Part shown: positions 25,722 to 35,070 of the stretch, in pieces
How positions within the stretch are numbered: position 1 is the first letter of the stretch
How the letters are laid out: the number at the start of each line of letters is the position of its first letter
Notes under the pieces: generated by a model
Databases searched by the model: none
What the model was told of the DNA's origin: nothing
What the model saw: the letters and a program-made list of their open reading frames with translations, nothing else
NCBI RefSeq assembly: GCF_900089775.1
Contig: NZ_FLOB01000003.1
Location: 372,001 to 436,000, forward strand
Direction: 5' to 3'
From: Marinomonas spartinae
Lineage (GTDB): Bacteria; Pseudomonadota; Gammaproteobacteria; Pseudomonadales; Marinomonadaceae
Length of the DNA stretch: 64,000 nt
Position numbers and translations under genes: made by a program

Positions 25722-26589
25722 TTATATATCACCATCGTTGATGGAAACACACCTGTATACTCCATCAATCCAAGTGGCCTGAACAAAGAAATCGTCATCC
25801 AATGCCACCACACTGGCACGATACCCTGGTTTGATACGTCCAAATTGGTCGTCAATGCCTAAAAACTCTGCTGGTCTTAAAGATGCCATCTGTAATGCTT
25901 CTGTTGGAGTACGACCAATCAGAGAAATCGTATTGCGAACCGCTGTGGCCATATCTAAATCCGAGCCCGCTAACGTGCCATCTTCTGTCGTTACCCGTCC
26001 ATCGCTACGTAATACTTTCTTCCCTAGAAAAGCCATTTCTTTTTCATGAGATCCCACACTTTGAATCGCATCGGTTACCAAAAGCATGTGCTCACATCCT
26101 TTCGCGGCCATCGCTACACGCATAGTGGCAGGGTGAACATGATGACCATCGGCAATCAACCCACACCAAGTCAGCAGATCCGTTTGTAATGCAGCCCCTA
26201 CTACACCTGACTCACAACTAGTTAACGGCGTCATGGCATTAAAAAAATGGGTAAAACCACGAGCTCCGCTTTTTACTACCTGCCTCGCCTGCTCATACGA
26301 TGCCGCTGAATACCCAGCCTCCCTCTCGGACACAACCTACTCAACACCCCCATCAAGTACTTGCTCCGGCGCTAAGATCCTCATTAATTTGCCAAATTGG
26401 CTAACCTCTAACAATGACGACAGCTTGTTTTCTGTTGGTTTACGCAATTTAGATTCATTATGCACTCCTTTGCGAATGGGATTAAGATAAGGCCCTTCAT
26501 ACTGAAAACCGAGAACACCACTCATTTTTTCTTTAAGACCTTGGCAAACCGTTTGATGTGTCTGAGACATACTCTCATAATCATCTGAA
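25722..26589 (-). pseudogene. nagA: Decayed N-acetylglucosamine-6-phosphate deacetylase (nagA remnant)
   Basis: The frame reads as NagA from about residue 110 of a normal protein to its C-terminus. It has FQYEGPYLNPIRKGVHN, ILAPE, THFFNAM, GLIADGHHVHP and LLVTDAI. Four faults are visible. The first 100 or so residues are missing, and the sequence joins antisense regulator DNA near 26590. An in-frame TAG at 26337-26339 splits it. The metal-binding His of the usual AGHS motif is Tyr (EAGYSAASY), a single C-to-T change. No promoter or start remains. NagA would deacetylate GlcNAc-6-phosphate. The gene is almost certainly dead; re-sequencing error could explain the stop but not the missing N-terminus. 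Confidence 0.85.
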
Positions 26590-26592
26590 AAA

Positions 26593-26964
26593 GGTGCAGG
26601 GACACATGTCAACGAACGGGTTGAACAACCACTCAACCATCTTCGTAGCTGTACTGAAGTTATGATGGCTCGAGGTAAAGAAATCACCTCTAAATAGCTT
26701 GACCGATCCCTCGGCATGCCCCATGAAGATGAACGCAACGCTTTACAACTATCGTCTGAACAAGAGGTGGTTCGTTTTTATCGCTTACGCTATGCTGATG
26801 GCAACCCCATGGCGTTGGAGATGGCGACCATTCCCAGCCGCTACATAGTGAATCCGTTTGCTATGGAAGGGTCTCTCTATGCTCTATTGGAAAAACAAGG
26901 TTGTCGCCCGGTTCGTGCTTTTCAACGCCTTCGCGCCATTAGTATTGATGAGCAATATGCTTAA
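26593..26964 (+). pseudogene. Decayed GntR/HutC-type regulator (UTRA-domain remnant, nagR/nagQ-like)
   Basis: In the plus frame from 26593 the translation GAGTHVNERVEQPLNHL continues the usual end of the GntR winged helix and linker (G-x-G-T-F/Y-V). An in-frame TAG follows at 26695-26697, then LDRSLGMPHEDERNALQL and YRLRYADGNPMALE, classic UTRA domain. The DNA-binding N-terminus (about 70 residues) is gone, and so are the last 50 or so UTRA residues: the frame stops at 26964, right before a hairpin. A start at the ATG at 26716 would give 82 residues with no function expected. GntR proteins of this type repress nag genes and respond to GlcNAc-6-phosphate or GlcN-6-phosphate. Confidence 0.8.
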
Positions 26965-26966
26965 CC

Positions 26967-27002
26967 ATCAGGTTGTTAACTTGTCATGTTCGACAACCTG
27001 AT
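26967..27002. terminator. Hairpin after the regulator remnant
   Basis: ATCAGGTTGT (26967-26976) and ACAACCTGAT (26993-27002) are a perfect 10-bp inverted repeat with a 16-base loop. It lies between the regulator remnant and the converging marC gene. There is no T-run, so termination is only likely. Confidence 0.5.
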
Positions 27003-27044
27003 ATTGGGCTTGATCCAGCGCGATGCTTTAGCTTGATATAGCCC

Positions 27045-27665
27045 CTAAGCAGGTAACCACTTAAAATATTCACCAAGCCCCGCCAGTATATTGGTTGTCG
27101 CGATAGCAGACAAAATCAACCCCATCACGCGACTCACCACGCTCGCACCACTGCTACCGATCAGTCGGTGAATAACACCTGCAAGCAACATAAAAATATA
27201 CGCTACAAACAGTACAACCAACATCACTAAAGCGGTTTGCGTCTGTTCCCAGAGACTAAATAGATTATTCTCTGTCAACAATACTGCCGCAAGCATTGCC
27301 CCTGGACTAGCAATAGAAGGCACCGCAAGTGGAAAAATAGCCGTTTCTTTATGATCCCCTTGTAACAACTTAATCTCTTCTTCTGGCTTGCTATCCCCAA
27401 AAATCATATTTAACGCAAACAAGAAAAGCACAATGCCACCCGATATCTGAAACGCGGGCAAAGGAATGGATAAAGCTTTTAGTATTAACTCCCCCATCAC
27501 GACAAAAAAGATCAAGACACCAGCAGAGACCAACGTTGCTAGCAACGCGATATGCCGCTTCGTTTTTTGATCATATTGATCCGTCACAGCGATAAAAACG
27601 GGTATGGTTCCAATCGGGTCAATTACAGCAAAAAAGGTTATAAATACCGCAATAAAATCTATCAT
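27045..27665 (-). CDS. MarC-family integral membrane protein
   Basis: A 206-residue protein with six hydrophobic segments and the MarC-family pattern: FAVIDPIGTIPVFIAVT near the N-terminus, AFQISGGIVLFLFALNMIFG in the third helix and a middle AVPSIASPGAMLA motif. The family is widespread and of uncertain function; the old link to multiple antibiotic resistance is not supported, and transport has been suggested. It starts 71 bases after the DUF3422 gene on the same strand and may be co-transcribed. Length fits the family. Confidence 0.85.
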   Translation of the reverse strand: MIDFIAVFITFFAVIDPIGTIPVFIAVTDQYDQKTKRHIALLATLVSAGVLIFFVVMGELILKALSIPLPAFQISGGIVLFLFALNMIFGDSKPEEEIKLLQGDHKETAIFPLAVPSIASPGAMLAAVLLTENNLFSLWEQTQTALVMLVVLFVAYIFMLLAGVIHRLIGSSGASVVSRVMGLILSAIATTNILAGLGEYFKWLPA

Positions 27666-27736
27666 CCAGAAAAAAGTCCCACTAAATACCCATATTATCC
27701 AGCAGCATGATGTGTCAGCCTTTTATCACATAAAGC

Positions 27737-29101
27737 TTAGCTGCCATCACTTTCATTCACCTTCTCTTTCGCCAACTTTAAAAAGCGCTTATGAATTTGG
27801 TGCGTTGCCAACCACACCCCACCTACAACAACGGGAACGGCAATCCCCATAGCCAAACTTTTATCAAAATGGACGCCTCTATCGTATAGCGCTTGCATAA
27901 GAAACTTTAACAACCCAATGCTGTAATAACTGATCGCAGCAACCGATAATCCTTCCACTGTGTGCTGCATCGCCAATTGGATTTTTGAGCGACGATCCAT
28001 TGACGCCAATAGTGATTGGTTTTGTGATTGAATCGACATTTCCACTTGAGTTCGCATCATGTCAGAGACCCGATCAATGCGCCTTGACAGATTTTCTAAA
28101 TGTTCGCCCGTGGCTTTACAGGTTCGCACAGCGGGCGTAAGTCGGCGGGTCATAAACTCGGTAATGGTTAAATGTCCCGACACTTCATCTTCTTTGAGCT
28201 CATTTAAATTTTTAATCACCAAATCATGGTAAGCATTGGTCGCACTGAAACGAAACGTTGTTTGTGCTCGGGCTGCTTCCACCCAAGCTGCCATATTAAT
28301 GAGTTCAGTCAACAAAGCCTGCTCATCTAATTCCTCTTTGGCGTCTGCCAGCCGCGCGGTCATCATCGCCAACTGTTGGTCCATTTGCGCCAATTGGGGA
28401 TTGTATTTGCGTGCAATAGGTAGAGCCAATAAAGCAAACAAGCGATAGGTTTCTATTTCAACCACTCGCTGTACCATCCGGCCCAATTGGCTGTCACTCA
28501 TATTTTTGTTATATATCAAAAAACGACCACAACCATCACTATGAAGCCGGAAAGTGGTCCAGACTTGCGCGTCACCATTTTGTGGACGGCTTCCCACTAA
28601 TCTCATCTCTTCAAAATATCCCTTCACCTCGAATAGGTCTGGCTCAGGTTGAGTACGAGCATCGGCAATCTCCACATGGAACGCAGCGATAACCGTACCT
28701 GGAATGGCTGCCAGCCAGTCTTTTGGTAGCAAACTCAAGGGGTTGTCAACAAAATGCCCATCGGGAACCTCTTTTTTGGTGATGACCATGTAAGAGGTAA
28801 ACTCTAAGTGCTTATCACGTCTAATACGGAATTCACCGAAATCAACATCGAAGCAGACACCATCCTCTAAAGGAGGTACTTGGCCAAAGTCCTCGTATAG
28901 AGCGCAAAACACATCAAACTCTTTCTGCTTCTGTTCAGGAGTAAGCAAAATGGCCAGATAACTTACCTGTGCTGGACTTGGTAACACTTGAAAGGGTCGT
29001 GAATGCATTTCAGCATAAAGCGTTTCACGAGAGGGATGTAAGGTTAAGCCGTAAGCATTATTCGAAGAATTCACAAAACGCCCCAAGTTAGAGAATGACA
29101 T
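27737..29101 (-). CDS. DUF3422 family membrane-anchored protein
   Basis: A 454-residue protein matching the DUF3422 layout. The N-terminal soluble part begins LHPSRETLYAEMHSRPFQ (about 20-40) and continues to about 390 with long helices and HLENLSRRIDRVSDMMRTQ. Two membrane segments lie near the C-terminus (about 390-412 and 424-445), followed by a short basic tail. The domain is conserved in proteobacteria, but its function is unknown. No signal peptide is present, so the N-terminal part should be cytoplasmic. Neighbours give no clear hint. Confidence 0.85.
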   Translation of the reverse strand: MSFSNLGRFVNSSNNAYGLTLHPSRETLYAEMHSRPFQVLPSPAQVSYLAILLTPEQKQKEFDVFCALYEDFGQVPPLEDGVCFDVDFGEFRIRRDKHLEFTSYMVITKKEVPDGHFVDNPLSLLPKDWLAAIPGTVIAAFHVEIADARTQPEPDLFEVKGYFEEMRLVGSRPQNGDAQVWTTFRLHSDGCGRFLIYNKNMSDSQLGRMVQRVVEIETYRLFALLALPIARKYNPQLAQMDQQLAMMTARLADAKEELDEQALLTELINMAAWVEAARAQTTFRFSATNAYHDLVIKNLNELKEDEVSGHLTITEFMTRRLTPAVRTCKATGEHLENLSRRIDRVSDMMRTQVEMSIQSQNQSLLASMDRRSKIQLAMQHTVEGLSVAAISYYSIGLLKFLMQALYDRGVHFDKSLAMGIAVPVVVGGVWLATHQIHKRFLKLAKEKVNESDGS

Positions 29102-29201
29102 CCTACTGTAACAAAGGATTATTAAATGAATAAACGGTTATTGCTACTTAAGCAGGAAAATAGGATTAAAAATGAGTAAATAACTTACCTTAACCAAGAT
29201 A

Positions 29202-30155
29202 TTAACTTTTTTGTTCTTCCAAGAGACCTGACAGGTTCTGGCTGTCATCGCCACTAACCCAATACACTCTATTTTTTCCTTCCTTTTTTGCAAGATACAA
29301 CATTTTATCCGCTGAACTGAAAAACTCGTCAATGTCATGGGAGCTTGATGGACTGCAAGTCGCTCCTCCGACACTTATAGTGACAGTGCCAACACGCTTA
29401 TCATCAGCATGGTAAGGTAAATCTAATTGTTCTACTGCTTTAAGACAATTACGCACAATAGTCAAAGACTCTTCTTTCGACAAACGAGGTAAAAGGACAA
29501 CAAACTCTTCTCCACCATAACGCGCCACTAGGTATGTTTCATGGTTAAATTGCTTAGAAAAGACACTCGCCACTTGTTGGAGCACACAATCACCAGCAGC
29601 GTGACCATGGCAATCATTGTATTGCTTGAAATTATCAATATCTATAATGGCCAGAGAGATATGATGCTGATTAGTAATTGCTAAATCCCATTCCATTGAA
29701 ATAGCATCTTGGTATTTACGACGATTGGCAAGCGATGTTAAAGGATCAATATTGGCTAAACGCTCCAGCATCCTTTGCTGCTTAACGAGCTTCAGGTGTA
29801 ACTGAATACGAGCCCGAACAATATTTGTATGAAGCGGCTTTTGTATGTAATCGTTAGCACCTAGCAATAACCCCTTTTCTTCATGGATTTCATTACTTAG
29901 CGCGGTAATGAAAATAATAGGAATAGCACATGTTCGCACATCATGACGCAACTGCATCATGACCTCAAAGCCATCCATACCAGGCATCATCACATCGAGC
30001 AAAATTAAGTCAGGTGTCAGCTCAATGGCTTTTCTAATACCTTGTTTGCCACTTTTCGCCAATATCACATCTACGTCATCACGCAATATACTGCTAATGA
30101 CTTTTAAATTAATAATCTCATCATCAATTACTAAAACTCGTTGTTGCTCAGTCAT
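29202..30155 (-). CDS. Response regulator with diguanylate cyclase domain (PleD-like REC-GGDEF)
   Basis: A 317-residue protein. The receiver domain (about 5-120) has phospho-acceptor Asp54 in LILLDVMMPGMDGFEV, the acidic pair at 11-12 and the conserved Lys in IQKPLH. A short linker leads to a GGDEF domain (about 140-300) with LTSLANRR and active-site YGGEEFVVLLPR. The product is cyclic di-GMP. The inhibitory I-site (Arg-x-x-Asp five residues before GGEEF) reads HETY, so product feedback is probably absent. No histidine kinase is nearby. A GAF-EAL phosphodiesterase at 33.7 kb could oppose it, but they are not one operon. Confidence 0.9.
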   Translation of the reverse strand: MTEQQRVLVIDDEIINLKVISSILRDDVDVILAKSGKQGIRKAIELTPDLILLDVMMPGMDGFEVMMQLRHDVRTCAIPIIFITALSNEIHEEKGLLLGANDYIQKPLHTNIVRARIQLHLKLVKQQRMLERLANIDPLTSLANRRKYQDAISMEWDLAITNQHHISLAIIDIDNFKQYNDCHGHAAGDCVLQQVASVFSKQFNHETYLVARYGGEEFVVLLPRLSKEESLTIVRNCLKAVEQLDLPYHADDKRVGTVTISVGGATCSPSSSHDIDEFFSSADKMLYLAKKEGKNRVYWVSGDDSQNLSGLLEEQKS

Positions 30156-30645
30156 TTAAGGGCCACCTAAAAGTTCTTGAAGCAGCTAACGAGCCCTGTC
30201 TGCGGCCTTTTCATATTGTATTTCATTGCAATAACTTCATAACATTACAACTGTATCAGCATAGCGTATTTCATCATTGTCAAAACAGCGACCTACCCCC
30301 AGATTAGACTAATAGATAACAATGAATAGATGTCTCTCACCGGCTAAATAAGCCACTTTAAAAATTGAGGTGTTCGTCGAAAGATCAAAAACGCTGATGC
30401 AAAGGTGTATTTGATTTAACACTAATATTTTTGTCAATAAAATGATAGCAATTCGTAAGTAAAATTAATAATCGTAACTTATTCACTTTTCTGGAGAGCA
30501 TCGAAAGACACACACAATAAGTATAATATAGACCCAACACCGAACCGAAAAACACTGAATACTCTTTTATGCGGTCTAATCCTTGTTACATATGAATGGG
30601 ATTAAGATAAACTTAACTCTATGTTCTTTTTGGGTATAAACGATT
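30156..30645. other. Gene-free divergent intergenic region
   Basis: 490 bases, AT-rich, between the REC-GGDEF gene (minus) and a secreted unknown protein (plus). Both promoters should be here. No coding frame, hairpin or repeat that I can support. Confidence 0.45.
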
Positions 30646-31212
30646 ATGAAATGTCATACGTTATCTTGGTCTGTAACTGGTTTCACTAGCATTTTCATCT
30701 GCGCTATGCTCTCGATCAGCAATCAAGCTTATGCCCTTGACCTAGTCGCTTTTGGCCGTTCTTGCCTCAACCAAGAAAAAGCGTTAAACGCTGACCGAAA
30801 GGCAATTGAAGCCACAGAGTTAGAGAGACTTAGAGCACGACAGCGTCAAAATAGCCTACCTGAAGACGACTATGCCCAGGAGCTCGCCGATTTAGAAAAT
30901 ACTCTTGACGCTTGTCTTGAAACCGAGCCAAACAGTGGCTACTGCCATCAGGTTCGTATGCAGTACGACGAATTACAGTATCGGGCAGAGAAAGCCAGAG
31001 AAGACAACTTTACCGAATTAAACAATACCACGTTGGCTAATAATGACTCTCTTTATGAACGCGAGTTATTTATACAAAAAAAAGAGCGATTTGAAGATCT
31101 ATGTCGGGACAGTGATGCGCACTACTCATTATTAAATAGCCCAAGCGCCTATCAAGCCGTTTGTGGTTCGGCAACAGCTAAGCACTCTATCACCTGCTCA
31201 TTCACTGATTAG
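30646..31212 (+). CDS. Secreted coiled-coil protein of unknown function
   Basis: A 188-residue protein not recognised by family. A signal peptide ends at about SNQAYA (residue 30), so it is exported to the periplasm or beyond. The mature part is rich in Glu, Arg, Lys and Leu with heptad-like spacing (about 45-150), and has six cysteines (including those in RSCLNQE, DACLET, GYCHQV, DLCRDS, AVCGS), which suggests disulfides. It is followed by a GH79-type glycosidase gene, same strand, 116 bases on. A link between the two is not shown. Confidence 0.65.
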   Translation: MKCHTLSWSVTGFTSIFICAMLSISNQAYALDLVAFGRSCLNQEKALNADRKAIEATELERLRARQRQNSLPEDDYAQELADLENTLDACLETEPNSGYCHQVRMQYDELQYRAEKAREDNFTELNNTTLANNDSLYERELFIQKKERFEDLCRDSDAHYSLLNSPSAYQAVCGSATAKHSITCSFTD

Positions 31213-31328
31213 ATACGACCAACACCTTTTCATTCTGTGAATAAGGAAGAGAGCAGGTCGGCTTTTTCTTCTAAGTGTCATATTCCCTTTGCATACTAAT
31301 ACATTAGAAGAAAGCTAATAATGCCTAT

Positions 31329-32828
31329 GTGGAGGCTTACTCCTTGTTTAAACGAAATCGGCTAATACGTTGGCCTTATCGGCGCGGCGTAATGCGTCAA
31401 ACGACAAAAACTCAAAATAACAATGTCATCATTAGCCTAAATCAGACTGGCTCTATTACTCAGGTAGATGATAAGTATCTTTCCTTTTCAATCGATATCT
31501 CTGTTCTAGCAGGAGGTTTCTGGTGGGAAGGGAGTACCGGCAGCCAACAGGGATTGGGGACCAAAAAAATTCCACCGTTAAATCTGCAACCTGGAAAGTT
31601 GGACAAATTAGTACAAACCTTAGGACCCGCCTATTTAAGGGTTGGAGGCTCTGAGGCAGACAATATCCAATACTTTGACACAACAAATACCTCCAGCGAT
31701 ACTTTGGTATTACGCAAAACCATGTGGGATGACTTACATAAGTTCTGTGAACGCTTGGAACTCTCCCTTATGTTCACATTTAAATATGGCCTTTTTAATC
31801 GCCAACAACATGGCCATTGGCAAGCTGACGAGGTCATCAAGTTACTCAAATACAGTCAAGACAACCACCAGCACATCGCTATTTGCGAGCTTGGCAATGA
31901 ACTCAATGCCTACTGGGCTTTTCATGGCATCACCTCTCAACCCAGAGCTCGTCTTCTTGCGAAAGATTACGACACCTTTATTCGTGCCATTCGACACCAT
32001 AGCCCAAATAGTAAAATAGCCGGTCCTGGCAGTGCTTTTTGGCCTAGATTAGGCGAAACCATTAAACCCTTTAGCAACATCACCCCAAGCTTTCTGTCCT
32101 CTTTAAACGAAAAGCTCGATATTGTTGACTGGCATTACTATCCTTTTCAAAGCAGCCGTTCTCCTATCCGCACTCGCGCCGCTACGCTACGAAACACCTT
32201 ATCACCTCGCTCGTTACTGGACTTTCAACGCTATTTAACACAGCTCACAACCTATCGAAACAAGTATCAACCACAAGCAGACATATGGACAGGTGAAACA
32301 GGCTCAGCACAGTGCGGCGGGGAAGCCAAACTGTCCGATCGCTTTGCCTCTTCTTTTTGGTGGGCCGATCAGCTAGGGAGGGGCGCGCGCCTTGGCCAAA
32401 AAGTGATGATCAGGCAGAGCTTGATCGGTGGAGATTATGCACTGATTAACCGTCAATCTCTTAAACTCAATCCTGACTACTGGCTTAGTTGGCTTTGGAA
32501 GAAGTTGATGGGTAAAGAAGTTTATGATGTCAAAAGCAGTGACTCAGATGTATTAGTCTACTGCCACAGTGCTCGAAAAGAAGGCAAGTGTACTCTCATG
32601 ATTCTTAACATGTCGGCACGCCACAAAATCATCCAGTGTCAGGGGTTTGGAACAAAGAAAAGACGTTATGAAATAACGGCAGACTCATTGACATCAAGAA
32701 AAATCAGAATCAATGGCATTCGCCCAAAATTTAATGGTGGACAAGTCAAATTAAAAGACTTCCCTGCCTTATCAAAACTGAATGTAGTCAGTGCTTATAG
32801 TATTAGTTTCTGGTGTTTTAGTTTATAA
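31329..32828 (+). CDS. Glycoside hydrolase, GH79-like (heparanase / beta-glucuronidase type)
   Basis: A 499-residue protein with a TIM-barrel of clan GH-A. YLRVGGSEADNIQYF (about 102-116) is the GH79 pattern. ELGNELN (Glu191) is the likely acid/base and WTGETGSAQCGG (Glu323) the nucleophile. A beta-sandwich domain follows from about 400. GH79 enzymes cut glucuronic-acid-containing glycans. No signal peptide is visible: the first 25 residues are basic. A later ATG at 31392 is possible, but it has no better ribosome-binding site. The frame used here starts with GTG. A cytoplasmic GH79 would be odd; an unrecognised export route or wrong start is possible. Confidence 0.7.
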   Translation: MEAYSLFKRNRLIRWPYRRGVMRQTTKTQNNNVIISLNQTGSITQVDDKYLSFSIDISVLAGGFWWEGSTGSQQGLGTKKIPPLNLQPGKLDKLVQTLGPAYLRVGGSEADNIQYFDTTNTSSDTLVLRKTMWDDLHKFCERLELSLMFTFKYGLFNRQQHGHWQADEVIKLLKYSQDNHQHIAICELGNELNAYWAFHGITSQPRARLLAKDYDTFIRAIRHHSPNSKIAGPGSAFWPRLGETIKPFSNITPSFLSSLNEKLDIVDWHYYPFQSSRSPIRTRAATLRNTLSPRSLLDFQRYLTQLTTYRNKYQPQADIWTGETGSAQCGGEAKLSDRFASSFWWADQLGRGARLGQKVMIRQSLIGGDYALINRQSLKLNPDYWLSWLWKKLMGKEVYDVKSSDSDVLVYCHSARKEGKCTLMILNMSARHKIIQCQGFGTKKRRYEITADSLTSRKIRINGIRPKFNGGQVKLKDFPALSKLNVVSAYSISFWCFSL

Positions 32829-32841
32829 CGAAACCATAATA

Positions 32842-33411
32842 CTAATAACAAAGCCCCTTCATTACTGGCATTAAATTGGCAAGTCCTGAGGTATTAAAGA
32901 CTGCATTGACCGATGGTGAATGCGCCGTTGTCGCCTGAACCATAAACTGTTTTGACTTAGCCAGCTCACGAATAAAGTCCATCGGTTTAGAGACTTCCAA
33001 AGATTGGCGTCCTAGCGCAGTATCCCACTCCGCTGACTGGTTTGGCCCATTATCAAAGTGGTAAATAACCGAAGGAGAGCCCTCTTTTAATTTCACACCT
33101 TTCCAGTGAATTTGGAAGTTGGCTTTCTTGTCTTTACAGCGAATGGTCATCTCCACAGGACGATCAATATAGTGCACACTCGATGAAGACAATAAAGTCG
33201 CGATAAATACGTTCGGCGTGTCGCTGTCTTTCGTTGCTTGAATGGTATATACCCAATGTCCATTATTGATCGTTTTAGGTACAATTTTCAGCCGCTCAGA
33301 ATGGCTCAAACAGGCAATCAAACTGTTCATGTCATGTATGTCGCATGAAGATAGCGAAGCAAAGGCAGCACTTGACACAAACAACAACCCCATCAGGATA
33401 AAGCGAAACAT
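32842..33411 (-). CDS. VasI-like secreted protein, orphan
   Basis: A 189-residue protein with a signal peptide (FRFILMGLLFVSSAAFA) and a body like type VI secretion-associated VasI: GHWVYTIQATKDSDTPNV, then VEMTIRCKDKKANFQIHW, VIYHFDNG, SAEWDTA and a C-terminus FNTSGLANLMPVMKGLCY (usual end F-D-x-x-G-L ... C-x-W). VasI has no settled function. No other type VI gene is in the window. A longer frame back to 33486 exists; AGGA lies just before the ATG at 33411, which places the signal peptide at the start. It converges on the GH79 gene. The family call is by eye. Confidence 0.6.
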   Translation of the reverse strand: MFRFILMGLLFVSSAAFASLSSCDIHDMNSLIACLSHSERLKIVPKTINNGHWVYTIQATKDSDTPNVFIATLLSSSSVHYIDRPVEMTIRCKDKKANFQIHWKGVKLKEGSPSVIYHFDNGPNQSAEWDTALGRQSLEVSKPMDFIRELAKSKQFMVQATTAHSPSVNAVFNTSGLANLMPVMKGLCY

Positions 33412-33713
33412 TTTATTCCTACAAATTAAAAGCTTTGCATAGGATACAAAAAAACGACACAAATTGAACGTGACAAGTACATACAAACACTTTTTTTACA
33501 TTTTTAACGATAATTGAGCAAATTCATTCCATTACATACAGGTAAAACACGCCTCCTTACGGTCTTTTCAGTAAGACAACTTCCGTCATAATTTTCCTAC
33601 ATATCAATACAGACTCTTACAGTAAGCTAGTGAATATCCCTATACAATCAACCTAATCAAGAATCAATACGCTCACAAAGAAACACGTCAGCACTTCAAC
33701 GTAAGGCCACCGT

Positions 33714-35015
33714 ATGGGACCACATTATAAAAGCGATTTAATCGAGCCCCAAAAACAAGCGATGCTTAGTATCATCTCAGGACAATCGTCCAACACGATA
33801 ACCTCCCATGACCCAAGCTACGATCTCGACTACCTCATTAATGCGGTACGTGTTCATTTAGGGATGGATGTTGCTTTTCTTTCTCGCTTTCATAATGGTC
33901 AACGTGAAATATACCAGATCGATATCAATCATGATAACGAAACGGCTCTTAAAAGTGGCCATACTGATCTATGTGAGAATACCTATTGCCAGTTAATCGT
34001 TGACAAGATTTTACCAGAAATCATTCCAGATACATCTCTCAACGATATTACTAAACACCTCAGCATCACCCATCAACTCAATATCGGCAGCTATATTGGC
34101 GTACCGATTGTTTTCTCTGATGAGTCAGTGTATGGCACACTGTGCTGTTTCAGCGAAAAGCCTGATCCTACGCTATCTCTAAAAGACTTATCTTTGATGA
34201 AGCTATTTGCTAAGGTCGCCGCTCGTAATTTAGAAGAAAGAATAAAGCAAAATACTATCAAACAAACATTACGCAACCAGATCACCACTATCTTTCAGAA
34301 CCAACTACTCTCTATCGTGTTTCAACCCATATACGATATTGTTAAAAAGCGCGTTCTAGGATTTGAATGTTTATCACGTTTCAATATCGAGCCCATTCAA
34401 TCACCGGACTATTGGTTTGACTTAGCAGAGCAAGCAGGACTTGGTGAAGAACTTGAGATGTTTGCCATTGAAACGGCTCTTAAGCATCTTGAATACATCC
34501 CTGATTGCTTTTATATCACTCTAAACATCTCACCTAAGCACTTATACTCTGAGCGCTTTCGTGAGTTATTTGATACAGCACCACTTCATCGAATCGTGTT
34601 AGAAGTTACAGAGCGAGAAGTCATCGATGATTATCGAGCCTTTCAGGAAGCTCTGAAGCCTTTCCGAAGAAGAGGCATGCGACTTGCTGTTGATGATGCT
34701 GGTGCCGGATTCGCCAGCTTTCATCATATCCTAGAATTACAAGCAGACATCATCAAACTAGATCGAAGTTTAATTAGTAATGTCAACGCAGATAATGGCC
34801 GTCGAGCGTTGATCACCGCCTTAACCAGCTTTGCCAAAGAAACCAATAGTAAAGTACTGGGAGAAGGTGTTGAAACCCAAGAAGAATCAGATACTTTAAA
34901 ATACTTGGGAGTAGAAAAGATACAGGGTTACTACCTTTGCCACCCAGTCCCATTGAGTGAGGCATTAACCTTTAGCTTCGACTTGAATAAACAAAACGAG
35001 CGAAAGGCCGAATAA
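33714..35015 (+). CDS. GAF-EAL cyclic di-GMP phosphodiesterase
   Basis: A 433-residue soluble protein. The GAF domain (about 35-175) has LGMDVAFLSRF and SYIGVPIVFSDESVYGTLCCFS, of the bacteriophytochrome-adjacent type. The EAL domain (about 195-425) has FQPIYDI, GFECLSRF (in place of EALLRW but keeping the metal-binding Glu), LNISPKHL, EVTERE, VDDAGAGFASF, IKLDRSLI and LGEGVET, so all metal and substrate residues are kept. It should hydrolyse cyclic di-GMP to pGpG in response to a small-molecule or redox signal sensed by GAF. There is no GGDEF domain. Transcribed alone. Confidence 0.85.
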   Translation: MGPHYKSDLIEPQKQAMLSIISGQSSNTITSHDPSYDLDYLINAVRVHLGMDVAFLSRFHNGQREIYQIDINHDNETALKSGHTDLCENTYCQLIVDKILPEIIPDTSLNDITKHLSITHQLNIGSYIGVPIVFSDESVYGTLCCFSEKPDPTLSLKDLSLMKLFAKVAARNLEERIKQNTIKQTLRNQITTIFQNQLLSIVFQPIYDIVKKRVLGFECLSRFNIEPIQSPDYWFDLAEQAGLGEELEMFAIETALKHLEYIPDCFYITLNISPKHLYSERFRELFDTAPLHRIVLEVTEREVIDDYRAFQEALKPFRRRGMRLAVDDAGAGFASFHHILELQADIIKLDRSLISNVNADNGRRALITALTSFAKETNSKVLGEGVETQEESDTLKYLGVEKIQGYYLCHPVPLSEALTFSFDLNKQNERKAE

Positions 35016-35070
35016 CCCTTCCTTTTTAGGAAAAACGATGAAGAGCGATTAACTCAACGCATTGACTATG

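Noticed and set aside
26337..26738. A 133-residue minus-strand gene
   Set aside because: Its first 45 or so residues are antisense to the GntR-type remnant; the rest is NagA. It is a chimeric frame across a deletion joint.
26716..26964. An 82-residue regulator starting at ATG 26716
   Set aside because: UTRA homology continues upstream of this ATG in the same frame through a stop codon; it is a remnant, not a small gene.
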